Positions 6,964 to 20,130 of a DNA stretch of 64,000 bases are shown here, piece by piece. Below the pieces are notes generated by a model. The model saw nothing but the letters and a program-made list of their open reading frames with translations, was not told where the DNA came from and did no database searches. The translations under genes were made by a program, and so were the position numbers. Position 1 is the stretch's first letter. Each line of letters opens with the position of its first letter. The stretch comes from Deltaproteobacteria bacterium (GTDB lineage Bacteria; Myxococcota; B64-G9): assembly GCA_016935365.1 (NCBI GenBank), contig JAFGRB010000033.1:1-64000 (forward strand), in the 5' to 3' direction.

Positions 6964-9669
6964 TCAGTCGATCTCGCGGTAGCCTGTCACGGTCCACTGG
7001 CCACCGCGATGTGTGAATGTCACCTCGATCTCTTTGCGATCGGTCGGGCTCGAGAACAAGGACATGGGTTGCATGGCCCGTTGCTGGCTGGACTCGAACT
7101 CGGTGGCGCCAAAAGCGATGCGGGGATAGCTGCCGCCGGTCATCTGCCAGAGATCGTCTGCCTTGGCCTTGCTGAGGTGCTGGACCAGCCAGGGGAAGGT
7201 GGGTAGCTCCGGTGCCGAGTGTTTGCCGGAATCGAGCACCACCAGGCGCCGGAGCCGCTCGGGCAGAGTCTTCTCGACCATGGTCGCATAGCTGAATGCG
7301 AGCACCTTGAGCAGATCCTCGTCCCGTCTCGACCGCGCCGGGGCTGCCAGGGGATTCTTGTCCTTGCCGTCCGGCAGCCCGTCCCCATCCGAGTCGCGGC
7401 GCCGTGCGTTCGTGCCCAGGTGCTTCTCCTCGAAGTCCGTGAGCCCGTCGCCATCCGCATCGGCGAAGAAGTCCTGCAGCTTGTGCTTGAACACGCGCTG
7501 GAGCGTCTTGAAGCGGGGGCGCGAGGGGTTTGGAGAGCGCGCGAAGGTGCGGGTCAGGGCGATTGTGATGGCGCGACCGCGCACCTTGAGCGAAAAAGTC
7601 GGGGGCGGGACCTGGCCCTGGGGATCCGCGAAGCTGGTCAGGCCGGAGAAGACCGGCTCGTGCCACGTCCTGCCGTCCGCCGACCAGGTCAGGAAGAGAT
7701 CCATGTGGTTGCCCAGCCGGTCTTCGGCGAACAGGACCCAAACGCGATCCTGGTCGACTTCCTTGGCATACGGGTGCTGGGAGGAGCGCGCGCCTTCCCA
7801 GAAGGCCATCAGCGGCAGCTTGGGGCGCTGTCGCAGGCTTGCCGAGCGCAGACCCTCCAGGAAACCGGCGATGGCAGTCGGAGAGCCGTCGGCGAGCAAG
7901 GAGGCTGAGGCCAGCCACGCGGTCCGATGCTCGGCCTCCAAGAGCGCGATCAAGGGCTCCACGCTGCCGGGCACCTGGAGACCTCTGGCCAGCGCGGCCG
8001 AGAGCCTCTGCAGGTAGGGGTCTTCGTTCTTGAGACCCCAGAGAATGCCTCGGCCGTACTCCGTCTTGCCCAAGCGGTAGAGCGCCCTCGCCAGCACGAG
8101 CCGGGTCCACATGGCCGACTCGGACTCGATCAGCGACTCCAGCTTCGTCACGTAGCTCCGATCCAGGCTGTCGAAGAAGCGCACCGTGGGTCCATCCGGC
8201 GCGGGCGGGGTCTCGCGGAGGCGATCCATGAAGTACAGCAAGGCGCTGTGACATCCCGTGTGGGCGAGCACGTCGAGCAGGAGCCGGCGCTTCTCTCCGC
8301 TGGCCTTGTCGAGGAGCCTGAGCACCCGCTCGGCCGTCGGCTCTCCCCCTGCGCCGAGCGCCAGGATGCAGAGCTCCATCTCGTCTCGTACCTCGCTGTT
8401 CTGGCGGCTCTCGCGGTAGAGCTGCTTGAGCTGGCCGAAGAGCGGCTGGACCATGGACGGCGAGCGGAGCAATGCCAGCCCTTTGTAGATTCCGCGCCGG
8501 GCCGCGACGTGCGTTTCGATCGTCAGCCGCTTGACGAGGGCCTTGACTGCGCCTTCGCTGCCCACATGGCCGAGGGTGACCGCCGCAGCGCTGCGGGTGA
8601 GCGGATCTTCATGCTGGAGTGCGGCCAGAACCCGATCGCGTTCGGATTCGAGACGTTGGTAGGAGATGGCGCGCAGTACTGCGCGGCGGACCAGGCTCGA
8701 GCGGTCGTCGAGCGCCTTGCCGAGGGCTTCGGCCAGCGCGGGCGACCCGGTCCCCGGCTTGAGCTTGGCAACGGTCGAGGCGCTGCCGAGGCGCACCAGG
8801 GTTCGGGCGTCGCCTAGCCCGCGCGCGCAGGCGAGGGCTGCCTTGCTCCCGTGGCCGGTCAGCCAGCGCATCGGACCGCGCGAGTGGCGCAAGGCGGCCT
8901 GGTCGCCGGTCGCCTGGACGAGCAGATCCAGAGCGCTGTCATCACCCAGACGCGAGAGCGCCTCGGCGGCCTGGAGCCGACTCTCCAGGCCCTTGCGCCC
9001 GAGCTCCGCAGAGCGCTTCAGAGTCTTGACGGAAGGGTCCTTCGCGCCCGGCAGCCAGGCGGCCTTGGGGATGTCGAGCAGGATGTCCTGCAGGATGCGG
9101 AGCTGCTTGTCCGGCTCGACCCCGAGCTTCCTCGCCGCGTAGGCTGTCCAGACCTTGTCCGTCGCATGCGTGAGACCCTTGATCTCCTCCAGCGACTTGC
9201 GAGCCGATGTCGAGCCGGAGTCGCCGAGGGCCCTCAGCGCGCGAATGCGCACGGCGTGGCTGTCGGAGCGGACCGCGTCGACGATGACGCCGACATAAGC
9301 GCCGTAGTTCATCAGGCAGAGGGACTTGGCTGCCTCGACGCGCACGGCCGGCGACGTGTCCGAGGTCATCTCGACGAGTTTCTCGCGGACCCCCTTGGTA
9401 TTGTAATGCCACAGCACGCCGGCTGCCTCGGCGCGCGGGATCTCCTGCTGGCTGTCCGCCAGCTTGAGCAAGGTCGGCAGGACGCGGGGATCGGAGATCC
9501 GGACGAAGACTGTCAGGGCCATCTCGTAGTCGCGGATGTCCTTGCCGCTCAGAAGCCGGGATGCCATCCAGGCCACCCGGTCGGTCTCCCCACGAGCCTG
9601 CGGTATAAACGAGCAGACGCACAGCGCGCAGGCGAGGGCGGACAGCTTGAGTCGTCCGGGAGCGGCCAT
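6964..9669 (-). CDS. Secreted HEAT-repeat protein with Asp-box and Ca-binding motifs
   Basis: A 901-aa protein with a cleavable signal peptide (SALACALCVCSFIPQARG). Residues 35-620 are HEAT/PBS-lyase-type helical repeats (for example RIRALRALGDSG). Near residue 660 there is a sialidase-like Asp-box, WSADGRTWHEP. Around 733-765 two type-3 thrombospondin-like Ca-binding motifs occur (DADGDGLTDFEE, DSDGDGLPDGKD). A C-terminal beta-rich domain ends the protein. A GGAGG Shine-Dalgarno sits seven bases from the ATG. HEAT arrays usually mediate protein-protein contact, so a periplasmic scaffold is plausible. It precedes the lipid kinase gene on the same strand. No specific function is recognised. 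Confidence 0.88.
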   Translation of the reverse strand: MAAPGRLKLSALACALCVCSFIPQARGETDRVAWMASRLLSGKDIRDYEMALTVFVRISDPRVLPTLLKLADSQQEIPRAEAAGVLWHYNTKGVREKLVEMTSDTSPAVRVEAAKSLCLMNYGAYVGVIVDAVRSDSHAVRIRALRALGDSGSTSARKSLEEIKGLTHATDKVWTAYAARKLGVEPDKQLRILQDILLDIPKAAWLPGAKDPSVKTLKRSAELGRKGLESRLQAAEALSRLGDDSALDLLVQATGDQAALRHSRGPMRWLTGHGSKAALACARGLGDARTLVRLGSASTVAKLKPGTGSPALAEALGKALDDRSSLVRRAVLRAISYQRLESERDRVLAALQHEDPLTRSAAAVTLGHVGSEGAVKALVKRLTIETHVAARRGIYKGLALLRSPSMVQPLFGQLKQLYRESRQNSEVRDEMELCILALGAGGEPTAERVLRLLDKASGEKRRLLLDVLAHTGCHSALLYFMDRLRETPPAPDGPTVRFFDSLDRSYVTKLESLIESESAMWTRLVLARALYRLGKTEYGRGILWGLKNEDPYLQRLSAALARGLQVPGSVEPLIALLEAEHRTAWLASASLLADGSPTAIAGFLEGLRSASLRQRPKLPLMAFWEGARSSQHPYAKEVDQDRVWVLFAEDRLGNHMDLFLTWSADGRTWHEPVFSGLTSFADPQGQVPPPTFSLKVRGRAITIALTRTFARSPNPSRPRFKTLQRVFKHKLQDFFADADGDGLTDFEEKHLGTNARRRDSDGDGLPDGKDKNPLAAPARSRRDEDLLKVLAFSYATMVEKTLPERLRRLVVLDSGKHSAPELPTFPWLVQHLSKAKADDLWQMTGGSYPRIAFGATEFESSQQRAMQPMSLFSSPTDRKEIEVTFTHRGGQWTVTGYREID

Positions 9670-9783
9670 GGATTTCCTCCGACGGAACGAGATGCGAACC
9701 GCCCATCGGGCGGGGGGAGCTGAACGATATCGGGACAGAGTCTAGCGCTGCTGCTCTCCCGACGCAAAGAAATACCCTTCGGC

Positions 9784-11139
9784 TCAGGGCTCGGGGTAGA
9801 GGCGCTGCCCCTCATCGCGGATATTTGCGAAGGGCAGGGGATGGAAGAGCAGTTGCTCCTGGCCGTCGATGCGGATGCGGCCCGTGGCCCAGGGCGGATC
9901 GTTCATGGCGGCCTGGCTCGGCACCACGCGCTGTGCAGGGCCGGTCACGTGGCCGGGCAGGATGGCCTGCCAGGACCCTATCCGACAGACAAGCCCCTCA
10001 TCCGCTGGAGCGCTCGCCTCGGTACGGCGATCGAGATGCAGGACCGAGAGGTCGCTCGTCTCGCTGCGGGTCAGGATGCGCTCGACGACCCGCAGCGGGA
10101 CCCAGAGGGAGCCTATTTCGGTCTCGACGGGAATCGCCTCCAGGCTGGAGTGCCAGACGGGCAGCTCGATCACCAAGTGCTGGCCCGGGCTGGCTGCGAG
10201 GTCCTTCCAGATGCGCCCGCGCAGCTGCGAGACGTCCTCTCGCAGGTGCTTGTCGAGCTGCGGCGCCGGCCTCTCTTGCAGCCCGTCGTCCCAGACGTCC
10301 AGGACGAGCAGGGAGGCCTCCTGGCGTCCCTCGATGCGGATCGAGGCCACGGTGGCCTTGCCGAGCTTTCTCCTCTTGGCCGGGTCGTCGAGCCCGTGCG
10401 CCAGGATCTGCTCGAGCAGGGCTTCGAGGATCCGGGCCAGTGGCTCGAACTGCCGGAAGCCGACCTCCAGCCGCCCGCACTGGTACTGCAGGGAGACCGG
10501 CTTGGTGTGCTCTCTTCCCCAGCGGCGGCAGCGCTCGCGGAGGCGCAGCAGCGTGGGCGCAAGAGGAACACGATGCACCACGGCCAGCTCTTGGCCAAGG
10601 CGCCGGGCCACTCTGTGCAGGCGAGCCGCACACGCCATGGCCTGCCGCCGACAACTGCGCAGCTGCTCGCTCTCGATGCGCAGCTGGCCTCCCAGCTCCA
10701 AGGCCATCTCCGCGTCCGGCGACAGCGCGTGGCTGTCGGCCTGCAGGCCGAGGGATCCCAGACGGCGCGCTCCGTGGTCGAGCACACGGGAGAGCTGGTC
10801 CAGATCCCTTTCGGCCTGCTCGAGCTGCCCGAGCCATTCGAGCTCGGCTCGCTCGGCTGGCTCGGCCAGCGAGACGATCAGACCCGAGAGCCGCTCCAGC
10901 ACCTCCTCCACGCCCAAGGGGCTGCCTTTTTTCCGGTCGAGCTTGCTCTCTAGCTCGGCGAGCTGTTTCTCGACCGAGCCGAGGCCCGCGACGGTTGCGG
11001 CCTCGCGCAAGGTGAGCAGCCGAAAACGGATGCTGTCGGCCTCCGGTGGGGACTCCTGCTGGCCGAGCCATGCGAGCAGCTGGCGGATCTCCTCGGCCAG
11101 GGTGATCAGCACTTCGTGATGGTTGGGCAGACTTCTCAT
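9784..11139 (-). CDS. CheA-like pseudokinase (P1 His and ATP-site motifs lost)
   Basis: A 451-aa protein that follows the CheA domain order but lacks its catalytic parts. The N-terminal Hpt-like segment reads RLLTLREAATVAGLGSV, where CheA has xHTLKGxA; the phosphorylated His is Leu42. Around residues 235-265 LEQILAHGLDDPAKRRKLGK aligns with the CheA N-box, but the Arg-Asn pair is Glu-Gln. The first G-box remnant VLDVWDDG survives, while the second (GxGxG) is missing. The C-terminal region (GSLWVPLRVVERIL) resembles the CheW-like P5 domain. I infer a signalling scaffold rather than a kinase. It starts at an ATGA overlap with the MCP-like gene. The track extends the frame far upstream, but that part is shadow of the MCP gene. 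Confidence 0.85.
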   Translation of the reverse strand: MRSLPNHHEVLITLAEEIRQLLAWLGQQESPPEADSIRFRLLTLREAATVAGLGSVEKQLAELESKLDRKKGSPLGVEEVLERLSGLIVSLAEPAERAELEWLGQLEQAERDLDQLSRVLDHGARRLGSLGLQADSHALSPDAEMALELGGQLRIESEQLRSCRRQAMACAARLHRVARRLGQELAVVHRVPLAPTLLRLRERCRRWGREHTKPVSLQYQCGRLEVGFRQFEPLARILEALLEQILAHGLDDPAKRRKLGKATVASIRIEGRQEASLLVLDVWDDGLQERPAPQLDKHLREDVSQLRGRIWKDLAASPGQHLVIELPVWHSSLEAIPVETEIGSLWVPLRVVERILTRSETSDLSVLHLDRRTEASAPADEGLVCRIGSWQAILPGHVTGPAQRVVPSQAAMNDPPWATGRIRIDGQEQLLFHPLPFANIRDEGQRLYPEP

Positions 11140-13301
11140 CCATCGCTCTCGGATGGCGCGGGCGAACCGCCGCGTATCCGGTCGCGGGCCTGCTCGGCGG
11201 TCTGCTGGATGCGGATCAGGATCTCGCTCGCATCGGCCGAGAGCATCTCGATGCCCTCGGTGGCTGCTATCTCGGTCAGCTGCCGGATGGCCTTCTCCAG
11301 AGCGACTTGCTGTCGGGCCAGCGTCCGGGTCAGGCTCGAGGGGATCGGTCGGCCGGTGTCGAACCGCTCGATCAAGCTGATGATCTCCTCGGCGGTCTCC
11401 GCCATGGCCTTGCTGCTGCGTCCCACCTCGGCGAGCGTATCCGCACTCCGGGCTCTCAGCGAGCGCAAGCGGTCCAGATTCGACTGCAGCTCGCGGACGT
11501 CCGCTGCGAGCGATGTCGCGCCGGGCTGGACGCTCGAGGCCTTGTCCCGCAGGATCTCCGAGCGGCGCTCGATGGAGAGCCTCAGGCGTTCCCAGGCATC
11601 GATGCTCGAGACGGATTGCTGGCAGGCCCGCAAGGTGCGCCCGAAGACCGTCTGGACTTGCTCCACCGATCGGGCGAGGTTGTTCAGGGACTCGGTGATC
11701 GTCTCGACCAGGTCGGAGGTCGAGCGCGACAGCCCGCGGGCGTCGTCGACCAGCATGTCGAGCCTTGCTGGCGACTCGGCGTCCGCGCTGACAGCCAGGT
11801 TCGTCGAGACGGCCTCGACCTCTCGCTGGAGAGCCTGGATCCGATCCGCGGCAGCGCTGAGCTCGGAGATGCGATCCGCCAGCAGGCGAAAGCCGCTGGA
11901 CAGGGCCTGGAGCGACTCGTCGATCTGCCGCCGCATGGCGGGATCGAAGGCGGGTGGTGCCTCGCGCTGAACCTCGTCGAGCGTATCGACGACAAGACGG
12001 CAGAGGCCCTCGATTTGGACGCCGAGCAGGTCCAGCAACCCGCCTCCGCCGGAGCTGCCCGCCCGATCGGCTGGCTCGTCCTGAAGAGGAGCGAGCTGGA
12101 GGGCGAGACCCTCGATCCGCGCTGCTGCGTCTTTCATATGGAAAGAGGCCTGGTGGAGGGTCTCCAGCCGCTCGGTCAGGGAGTCCAACAAGCGGTTGAT
12201 GGCCGTGGCCAGCTCCTCCAGGACGCCGGGCTCCACCTGGACCCGGAGGCTCAGGTTGCCCTCGGATGCGCGGTCGAGTGCGAGCTTGAGTGCTCCGATC
12301 CGATCCCGGACATGCGCAGCCGTGGCGTCGTGCTCGCCGAGCCGTCTCATGCGCTCGAGCAGGCGGGTGAGGCTGGAGGCGAGATCTTCGAGCAGGCCCT
12401 TGTGCTCGAAACGCTCCGGTCCGACGCGCTCCGGCTCCTCGACCGTCTTTCTCGCTGCGCGGGTCAGCATCTCGAGCGGCGAGATCATGCGGCGGTGCAG
12501 CCACCAGATCGCCAGGGCGGCCAGCAGGACGGCCAGGGCCGGCAGCGCCAGAGAGAGGCTGCGGGCCGTCAAGGAGAGCTGCTGGCTGAGCGACTGGATC
12601 GAATCGCTGACAACAGCCGTCTCGGGGACCTGGATCGGGGCGGAGCTGCTCTTCTCGACCGTGGGAGGCGGAACGAACACGCCCACCAGGTACGGCCCCG
12701 CGCCCAGGGTCCGCCACTGCCATCCGTGGCGGTCGGCCGGGGGGCTGGGGCGGTTCGCGGACCACTCCTTCGCCAGGCGGGGCATCGCCTTGGTGAGCGG
12801 ACCGCTCGCCTTGCCGGAGCGGGAGAGCAGAATGGTCGGCGGATCCGGGATGAAGACCACGGCCTCGGAGAAGGGATCCGTACCGGACTGCAGGGCGGCC
12901 TTGGCGGCCTTGTCCTCCGAGAGCTGCTCGGGCTTCTTGTCGGACAGCGGTAGCAGGCGGTTGCAGAGCTCGTCGAGACCCTCGCGTACACCGAGCTCGA
13001 ATCTCGCGATATGCAGCTTGTCGGCGACGGCCCGGTGCTGCCTGTCGAGATCCTCTGCCCGCCTGGCCAGATCGCGGATCGCATCGCGGACGGACTCGAG
13101 CCGGGTCGTGGTGGCCAGCTCGACATCGCGTACGTCGGAGCACAGGGGCAACAGGACCAGGGGGACGGCGAGGACGGGCAGCAAGGCCAGTCCGGCAGCG
13201 ATGGCGGCCAGCTTGATGCCCAGGCCCTTCAACCCGGGTTTGAAACGTGGAGGCTCCGCCTGGTCGTCGACGGGCTGTGCGTTGTCTCGGTCCGCCTGCA
13301 T
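11136..13301 (-). CDS. Membrane MCP-like receptor with HAMP and degenerate signalling tip
   Basis: A 721-aa protein with TM1 near residues 26-55, a periplasmic sensor region of about 190 residues, TM2 near 248-270 (ALAVLLAALAIWWL), then a HAMP domain (MISPLEMLTRAARK) and a long coiled-coil cytoplasmic part. At about residues 490-520 STNLAVSADAESPARL recalls the chemoreceptor tip QTNLLALNAAIEAARAGE but with changes and deletions, so normal CheA/CheW docking is unlikely. It is four bases downstream of the 104-aa gene and overlaps the CheA-like gene by ATGA. The two degenerate partners probably co-evolved. What it senses is unknown. Confidence 0.88.
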   Translation of the reverse strand: MQADRDNAQPVDDQAEPPRFKPGLKGLGIKLAAIAAGLALLPVLAVPLVLLPLCSDVRDVELATTTRLESVRDAIRDLARRAEDLDRQHRAVADKLHIARFELGVREGLDELCNRLLPLSDKKPEQLSEDKAAKAALQSGTDPFSEAVVFIPDPPTILLSRSGKASGPLTKAMPRLAKEWSANRPSPPADRHGWQWRTLGAGPYLVGVFVPPPTVEKSSSAPIQVPETAVVSDSIQSLSQQLSLTARSLSLALPALAVLLAALAIWWLHRRMISPLEMLTRAARKTVEEPERVGPERFEHKGLLEDLASSLTRLLERMRRLGEHDATAAHVRDRIGALKLALDRASEGNLSLRVQVEPGVLEELATAINRLLDSLTERLETLHQASFHMKDAAARIEGLALQLAPLQDEPADRAGSSGGGGLLDLLGVQIEGLCRLVVDTLDEVQREAPPAFDPAMRRQIDESLQALSSGFRLLADRISELSAAADRIQALQREVEAVSTNLAVSADAESPARLDMLVDDARGLSRSTSDLVETITESLNNLARSVEQVQTVFGRTLRACQQSVSSIDAWERLRLSIERRSEILRDKASSVQPGATSLAADVRELQSNLDRLRSLRARSADTLAEVGRSSKAMAETAEEIISLIERFDTGRPIPSSLTRTLARQQVALEKAIRQLTEIAATEGIEMLSADASEILIRIQQTAEQARDRIRGGSPAPSESDG

Positions 13302-13305
13302 GGGA

Positions 13306-13620
13306 TCAGACCTCCACTGCCAGGGCCGCGGGTAGGCTCTCGGCGACGGTACATCCGTTTCGCTCCGCCCAGAATCGGGTATGCGCGTGGAAGGAGCCCG
13401 CCAGGATCAGCGGCGGTCCGCGGCGCCGGCCGAGCGCCCGGGCGAGCGCAAAGGGATTGATGGAGCAGCCATCCTTGTGCCAGACGATCCGCTCGATCCG
13501 TTCGGACTCGATCCACTCCAGCACCGAATCGATCTGGTCGGCCGAGCGTAGGCGGACCTCGCATTCCGAAGCGCCTTCCAGCATGGCCTGGTCGGGCGAT
13601 TGGGTCAGGATCAAGATCAT
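13306..13620 (-). CDS. Unrecognised 104-aa protein in the chemosensory-like operon
   Basis: A 104-aa protein starting MILILTQSPDQ at the ATG at 13620. The track's longer version begins in shadow of the regulator gene. It alternates predicted strands and helices (ILILTQ, IERIVWHK, PPLILAG), like a small Rossmann or receiver-type fold, but has none of the phosphoacceptor residues. It lies between the PATAN response regulator (55-base gap) and the MCP-like gene (4-base gap), so it very likely works with them. It could be a degenerate receiver or a coupling protein; no family was identified. Confidence 0.75.
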   Translation of the reverse strand: MILILTQSPDQAMLEGASECEVRLRSADQIDSVLEWIESERIERIVWHKDGCSINPFALARALGRRRGPPLILAGSFHAHTRFWAERNGCTVAESLPAALAVEV

Positions 13621-13675
13621 GGGAACCCCGAAAATGCACAGGGCGTTCTTCGCTGCCGCTTTCGCGCGGGGAGAA

Positions 13676-14875
13676 TCACGACGAGCGTTTTCGAACGATC
13701 CGGCTCGACAGCAGGCGATACAGGACCTTGCAGACGTCGAAAGAGCTGCGCCTGCTCGCCCGGACAATGTCCTTGATGGTCCGCTTGCCGTTGACGAGGG
13801 CGAGGACCCTGTCCTCATCCTGATCGAGCTTGATCTGCTTGATGACGCCGGTGGCGTCCTGGCAGCGGGCCAGCACCATGTCGAACTCCCGGATCTCCTT
13901 CTCGATCAACCCCCATTCATCCACACGCCTGAAGCCCTCCATCAGGACTTGATCCACCGACAGCTCGAGCTCGGCCTCTCGGCTCTCGATGGGCAGGTTC
14001 TCGGTGACGTAGAAGGCGAACTCGCCCTCTCCCCATCGAAGCACCTCGTACATCAGCTCTTCGGTCTGCTGGCGCAGGGCCTGCTTGAGATCGTCCTGCG
14101 AGATGTGATTGAGCTTGACGAGCTGCTCGCCGAGCAGCTTGGATGTGCCCCGGCGGCTCTCCAGGAAGACCTCCAGGTCGCGGGCAGAGATGGCGCCGCT
14201 CTCGATCAGAAAGCGCCCCAGCAAGAACTCATCGTCCACGTGGGCGGCCCGGGCGAAGATCACCGCGCCGTCGCGCAGGAAGATCTCGAGATGGGCCTGC
14301 CCTCGAGCGATGTGCAGGATGCCCGTATGGGCCTGAAACTTGAGCAGCTGGAAGATCTCCGCGGCCGGAATCATGCCCAGGTTGCCGCGCAGCGCCACGC
14401 GCCCGCGGGGATCCGATAGGTCTTCCGAGGTGGGGAGATCTTCCGGCTTGCGCTCCCCGACGGGCAGCAGTGGATCGGGGTTCTCCTCGGCACCCGAGTC
14501 GATGTACTTGTCGATGGCATGCTGGATGACGGTGCTCAGCGCCTCGGGCGAGAAGGGCTTGGTGATGAAATCGACGATGCCCATGGTCTTGACGAGCTTC
14601 TCGCCCATCATCTCGCCCTTGGCCGACATCAGCACGATGGGGATCTTGTCGAGATCGTCGCTCTCCCCGAGCGCCTTGCACACCTGGTAGCCGTTCATGC
14701 CGGGCATGAGGAAGTCGAGCAGGACGACGTCCGGCTTGATCTCCCTGACCTTGGCGATGCAGCTCTCGCCATCGTGGATGGAGATCACCTCGAGCCCCAG
14801 CTTGTTCAGCGTGTGGCCGATGACTTTGTGGATGGTCGGGCTGTCGTCGATGACCAGCACACGCCGTGCGGTCAT
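13676..14875 (-). CDS. Response regulator with PATAN (DUF4388) output domain
   Basis: A 399-aa protein. Residues 4-120 form an intact receiver: acidic pair IDD at 9-11, phosphoacceptor Asp54 in LLDFLMP, and the conserved Lys in ITKPF near 106. Residues about 145-300 are a PATAN/DUF4388 domain (LRGNLGMIPAAEIFQLL), a non-DNA-binding output domain common in cyanobacteria and Myxococcota. The C-terminal part resembles helical repeats often attached to it. The ATG at 14875 is five bases after GAGG; the GTG two codons upstream overlaps that SD and was rejected. This is the first gene of the four-gene chemosensory-like operon and the only member with its phosphorylation site intact. Confidence 0.93.
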   Translation of the reverse strand: MTARRVLVIDDSPTIHKVIGHTLNKLGLEVISIHDGESCIAKVREIKPDVVLLDFLMPGMNGYQVCKALGESDDLDKIPIVLMSAKGEMMGEKLVKTMGIVDFITKPFSPEALSTVIQHAIDKYIDSGAEENPDPLLPVGERKPEDLPTSEDLSDPRGRVALRGNLGMIPAAEIFQLLKFQAHTGILHIARGQAHLEIFLRDGAVIFARAAHVDDEFLLGRFLIESGAISARDLEVFLESRRGTSKLLGEQLVKLNHISQDDLKQALRQQTEELMYEVLRWGEGEFAFYVTENLPIESREAELELSVDQVLMEGFRRVDEWGLIEKEIREFDMVLARCQDATGVIKQIKLDQDEDRVLALVNGKRTIKDIVRASRRSSFDVCKVLYRLLSSRIVRKRSS

Positions 14876-14899
14876 GTGCACCTCGGTCCCGGTATCGGG

Positions 14900-15709
14900 T
14901 CAGAAAGATCGCACCTTGAGCTCGAGATCATGGGACACGGTCAGCACGCTGCTGTCTGCGACCTCGCGCCACTGGTGGCCTGGATCGCTCATGTCCGCGC
15001 CCAGCATGATGCCCTTGAACCTCAGATGGGCTTCCTTGCTCTCCTCGTCGCAGTCGACGTGCTTGCAGCTCTGGATGCCTTCCCGATGCGAGTAATGCAT
15101 GGGGATCCCACGGCAGACCGCGGCCATGACCTGGCCGTTGGTGGCCAGCATGGCGAAGGTCGACTCCTTCTTGTCCGCTCTATGCTCATCCGCGAACGCG
15201 ACGAGCTTCAGCAAGTAGTCGGCCAGGCTGCCGGCCGGCAGCTCGAGATCGTTGAGCTTGCCATCCTTGAACAGCTCGTCGAGCAGCCTGTGGAAGGCGA
15301 GCTCGCTCTCGGTTTCGCCACGGACGTTACGGGCCAGGAAAGGCGGCAGCGCGCGGAGGATCTCTTCGCGGTGCTCGTCGAGCCCGGAGAGCGTCCCCAC
15401 GTGGGCGAAGAGCCAGCGGCGGAAGCGGAAGGGATGGGTGTTGGCGTCCTTCCAGGCGCCCACGGTGCCGCGCCGGACGTGAACCAGCAGCACGTTGGAG
15501 CGGATCCCCTCGACCAGCTCGCGAAAGTCGATCTGGGAGAGGAGATCCGAGGGGCGTTTTCTCAGCAGCGGGTCGTCGCCGCTGTAATAGCCGACGCCCA
15601 CTCCGTCGTGGCGATCGTCCCGGGCCAGGCGCAAGGACTCGTTGACGTCCTGTATGGCGCACTCCAAAAGGTCCTCGTCGTTGCACATCAGGCCCAGCAT
15701 CCGGCACAT
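14900..15709 (-). CDS. Class II glutamine amidotransferase (YafJ type)
   Basis: A 269-aa NTN-hydrolase. It begins MCRMLGLM, so removal of Met exposes Cys2 as the N-terminal nucleophile. Family features include HDGVGVGYY, LVHVRRGTVG (the Arg that holds glutamine), and THPFRFRRWLFAHVG. This places it with the YafJ/EgtC-like stand-alone glutamine amidotransferases. It is expected to release ammonia from glutamine or a gamma-glutamyl compound; the acceptor is unknown. The start at 15709 has a perfect AAGGAGG five bases upstream; the track start 12 codons earlier would bury the catalytic Cys. It ends 24 bases before the PATAN regulator start and may share its transcript. Confidence 0.92.
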   Translation of the reverse strand: MCRMLGLMCNDEDLLECAIQDVNESLRLARDDRHDGVGVGYYSGDDPLLRKRPSDLLSQIDFRELVEGIRSNVLLVHVRRGTVGAWKDANTHPFRFRRWLFAHVGTLSGLDEHREEILRALPPFLARNVRGETESELAFHRLLDELFKDGKLNDLELPAGSLADYLLKLVAFADEHRADKKESTFAMLATNGQVMAAVCRGIPMHYSHREGIQSCKHVDCDEESKEAHLRFKGIMLGADMSDPGHQWREVADSSVLTVSHDLELKVRSF

Positions 15710-15841
15710 GCGAGCCTCCTTGGGAGAAGACGTCCCGGATGACAAACGCTACCGGATCGGGGCTTCGCGATCAAGCAAAACCCCATCGTCGGGAGAGGCG
15801 GGAGCTGCGAGCAGCCGGCTTCGCGCGGGCGGCGCCGAGGT

Positions 15842-19984
<4,143 letters not shown>

Positions 19985-20130
19985 CACACCTCACAGAGAA
20001 TGGAGAGATACGGAATACACGGTTATTTCTAGCATTATCCAGACGTGGCTGTCAATTCGAGGCCCTCTGGGCTCGCGGGGCTTGATCTGGCGGATGGGGC
20101 GACCCTAGTATGCAGCCGGAGGAGGCTCGC

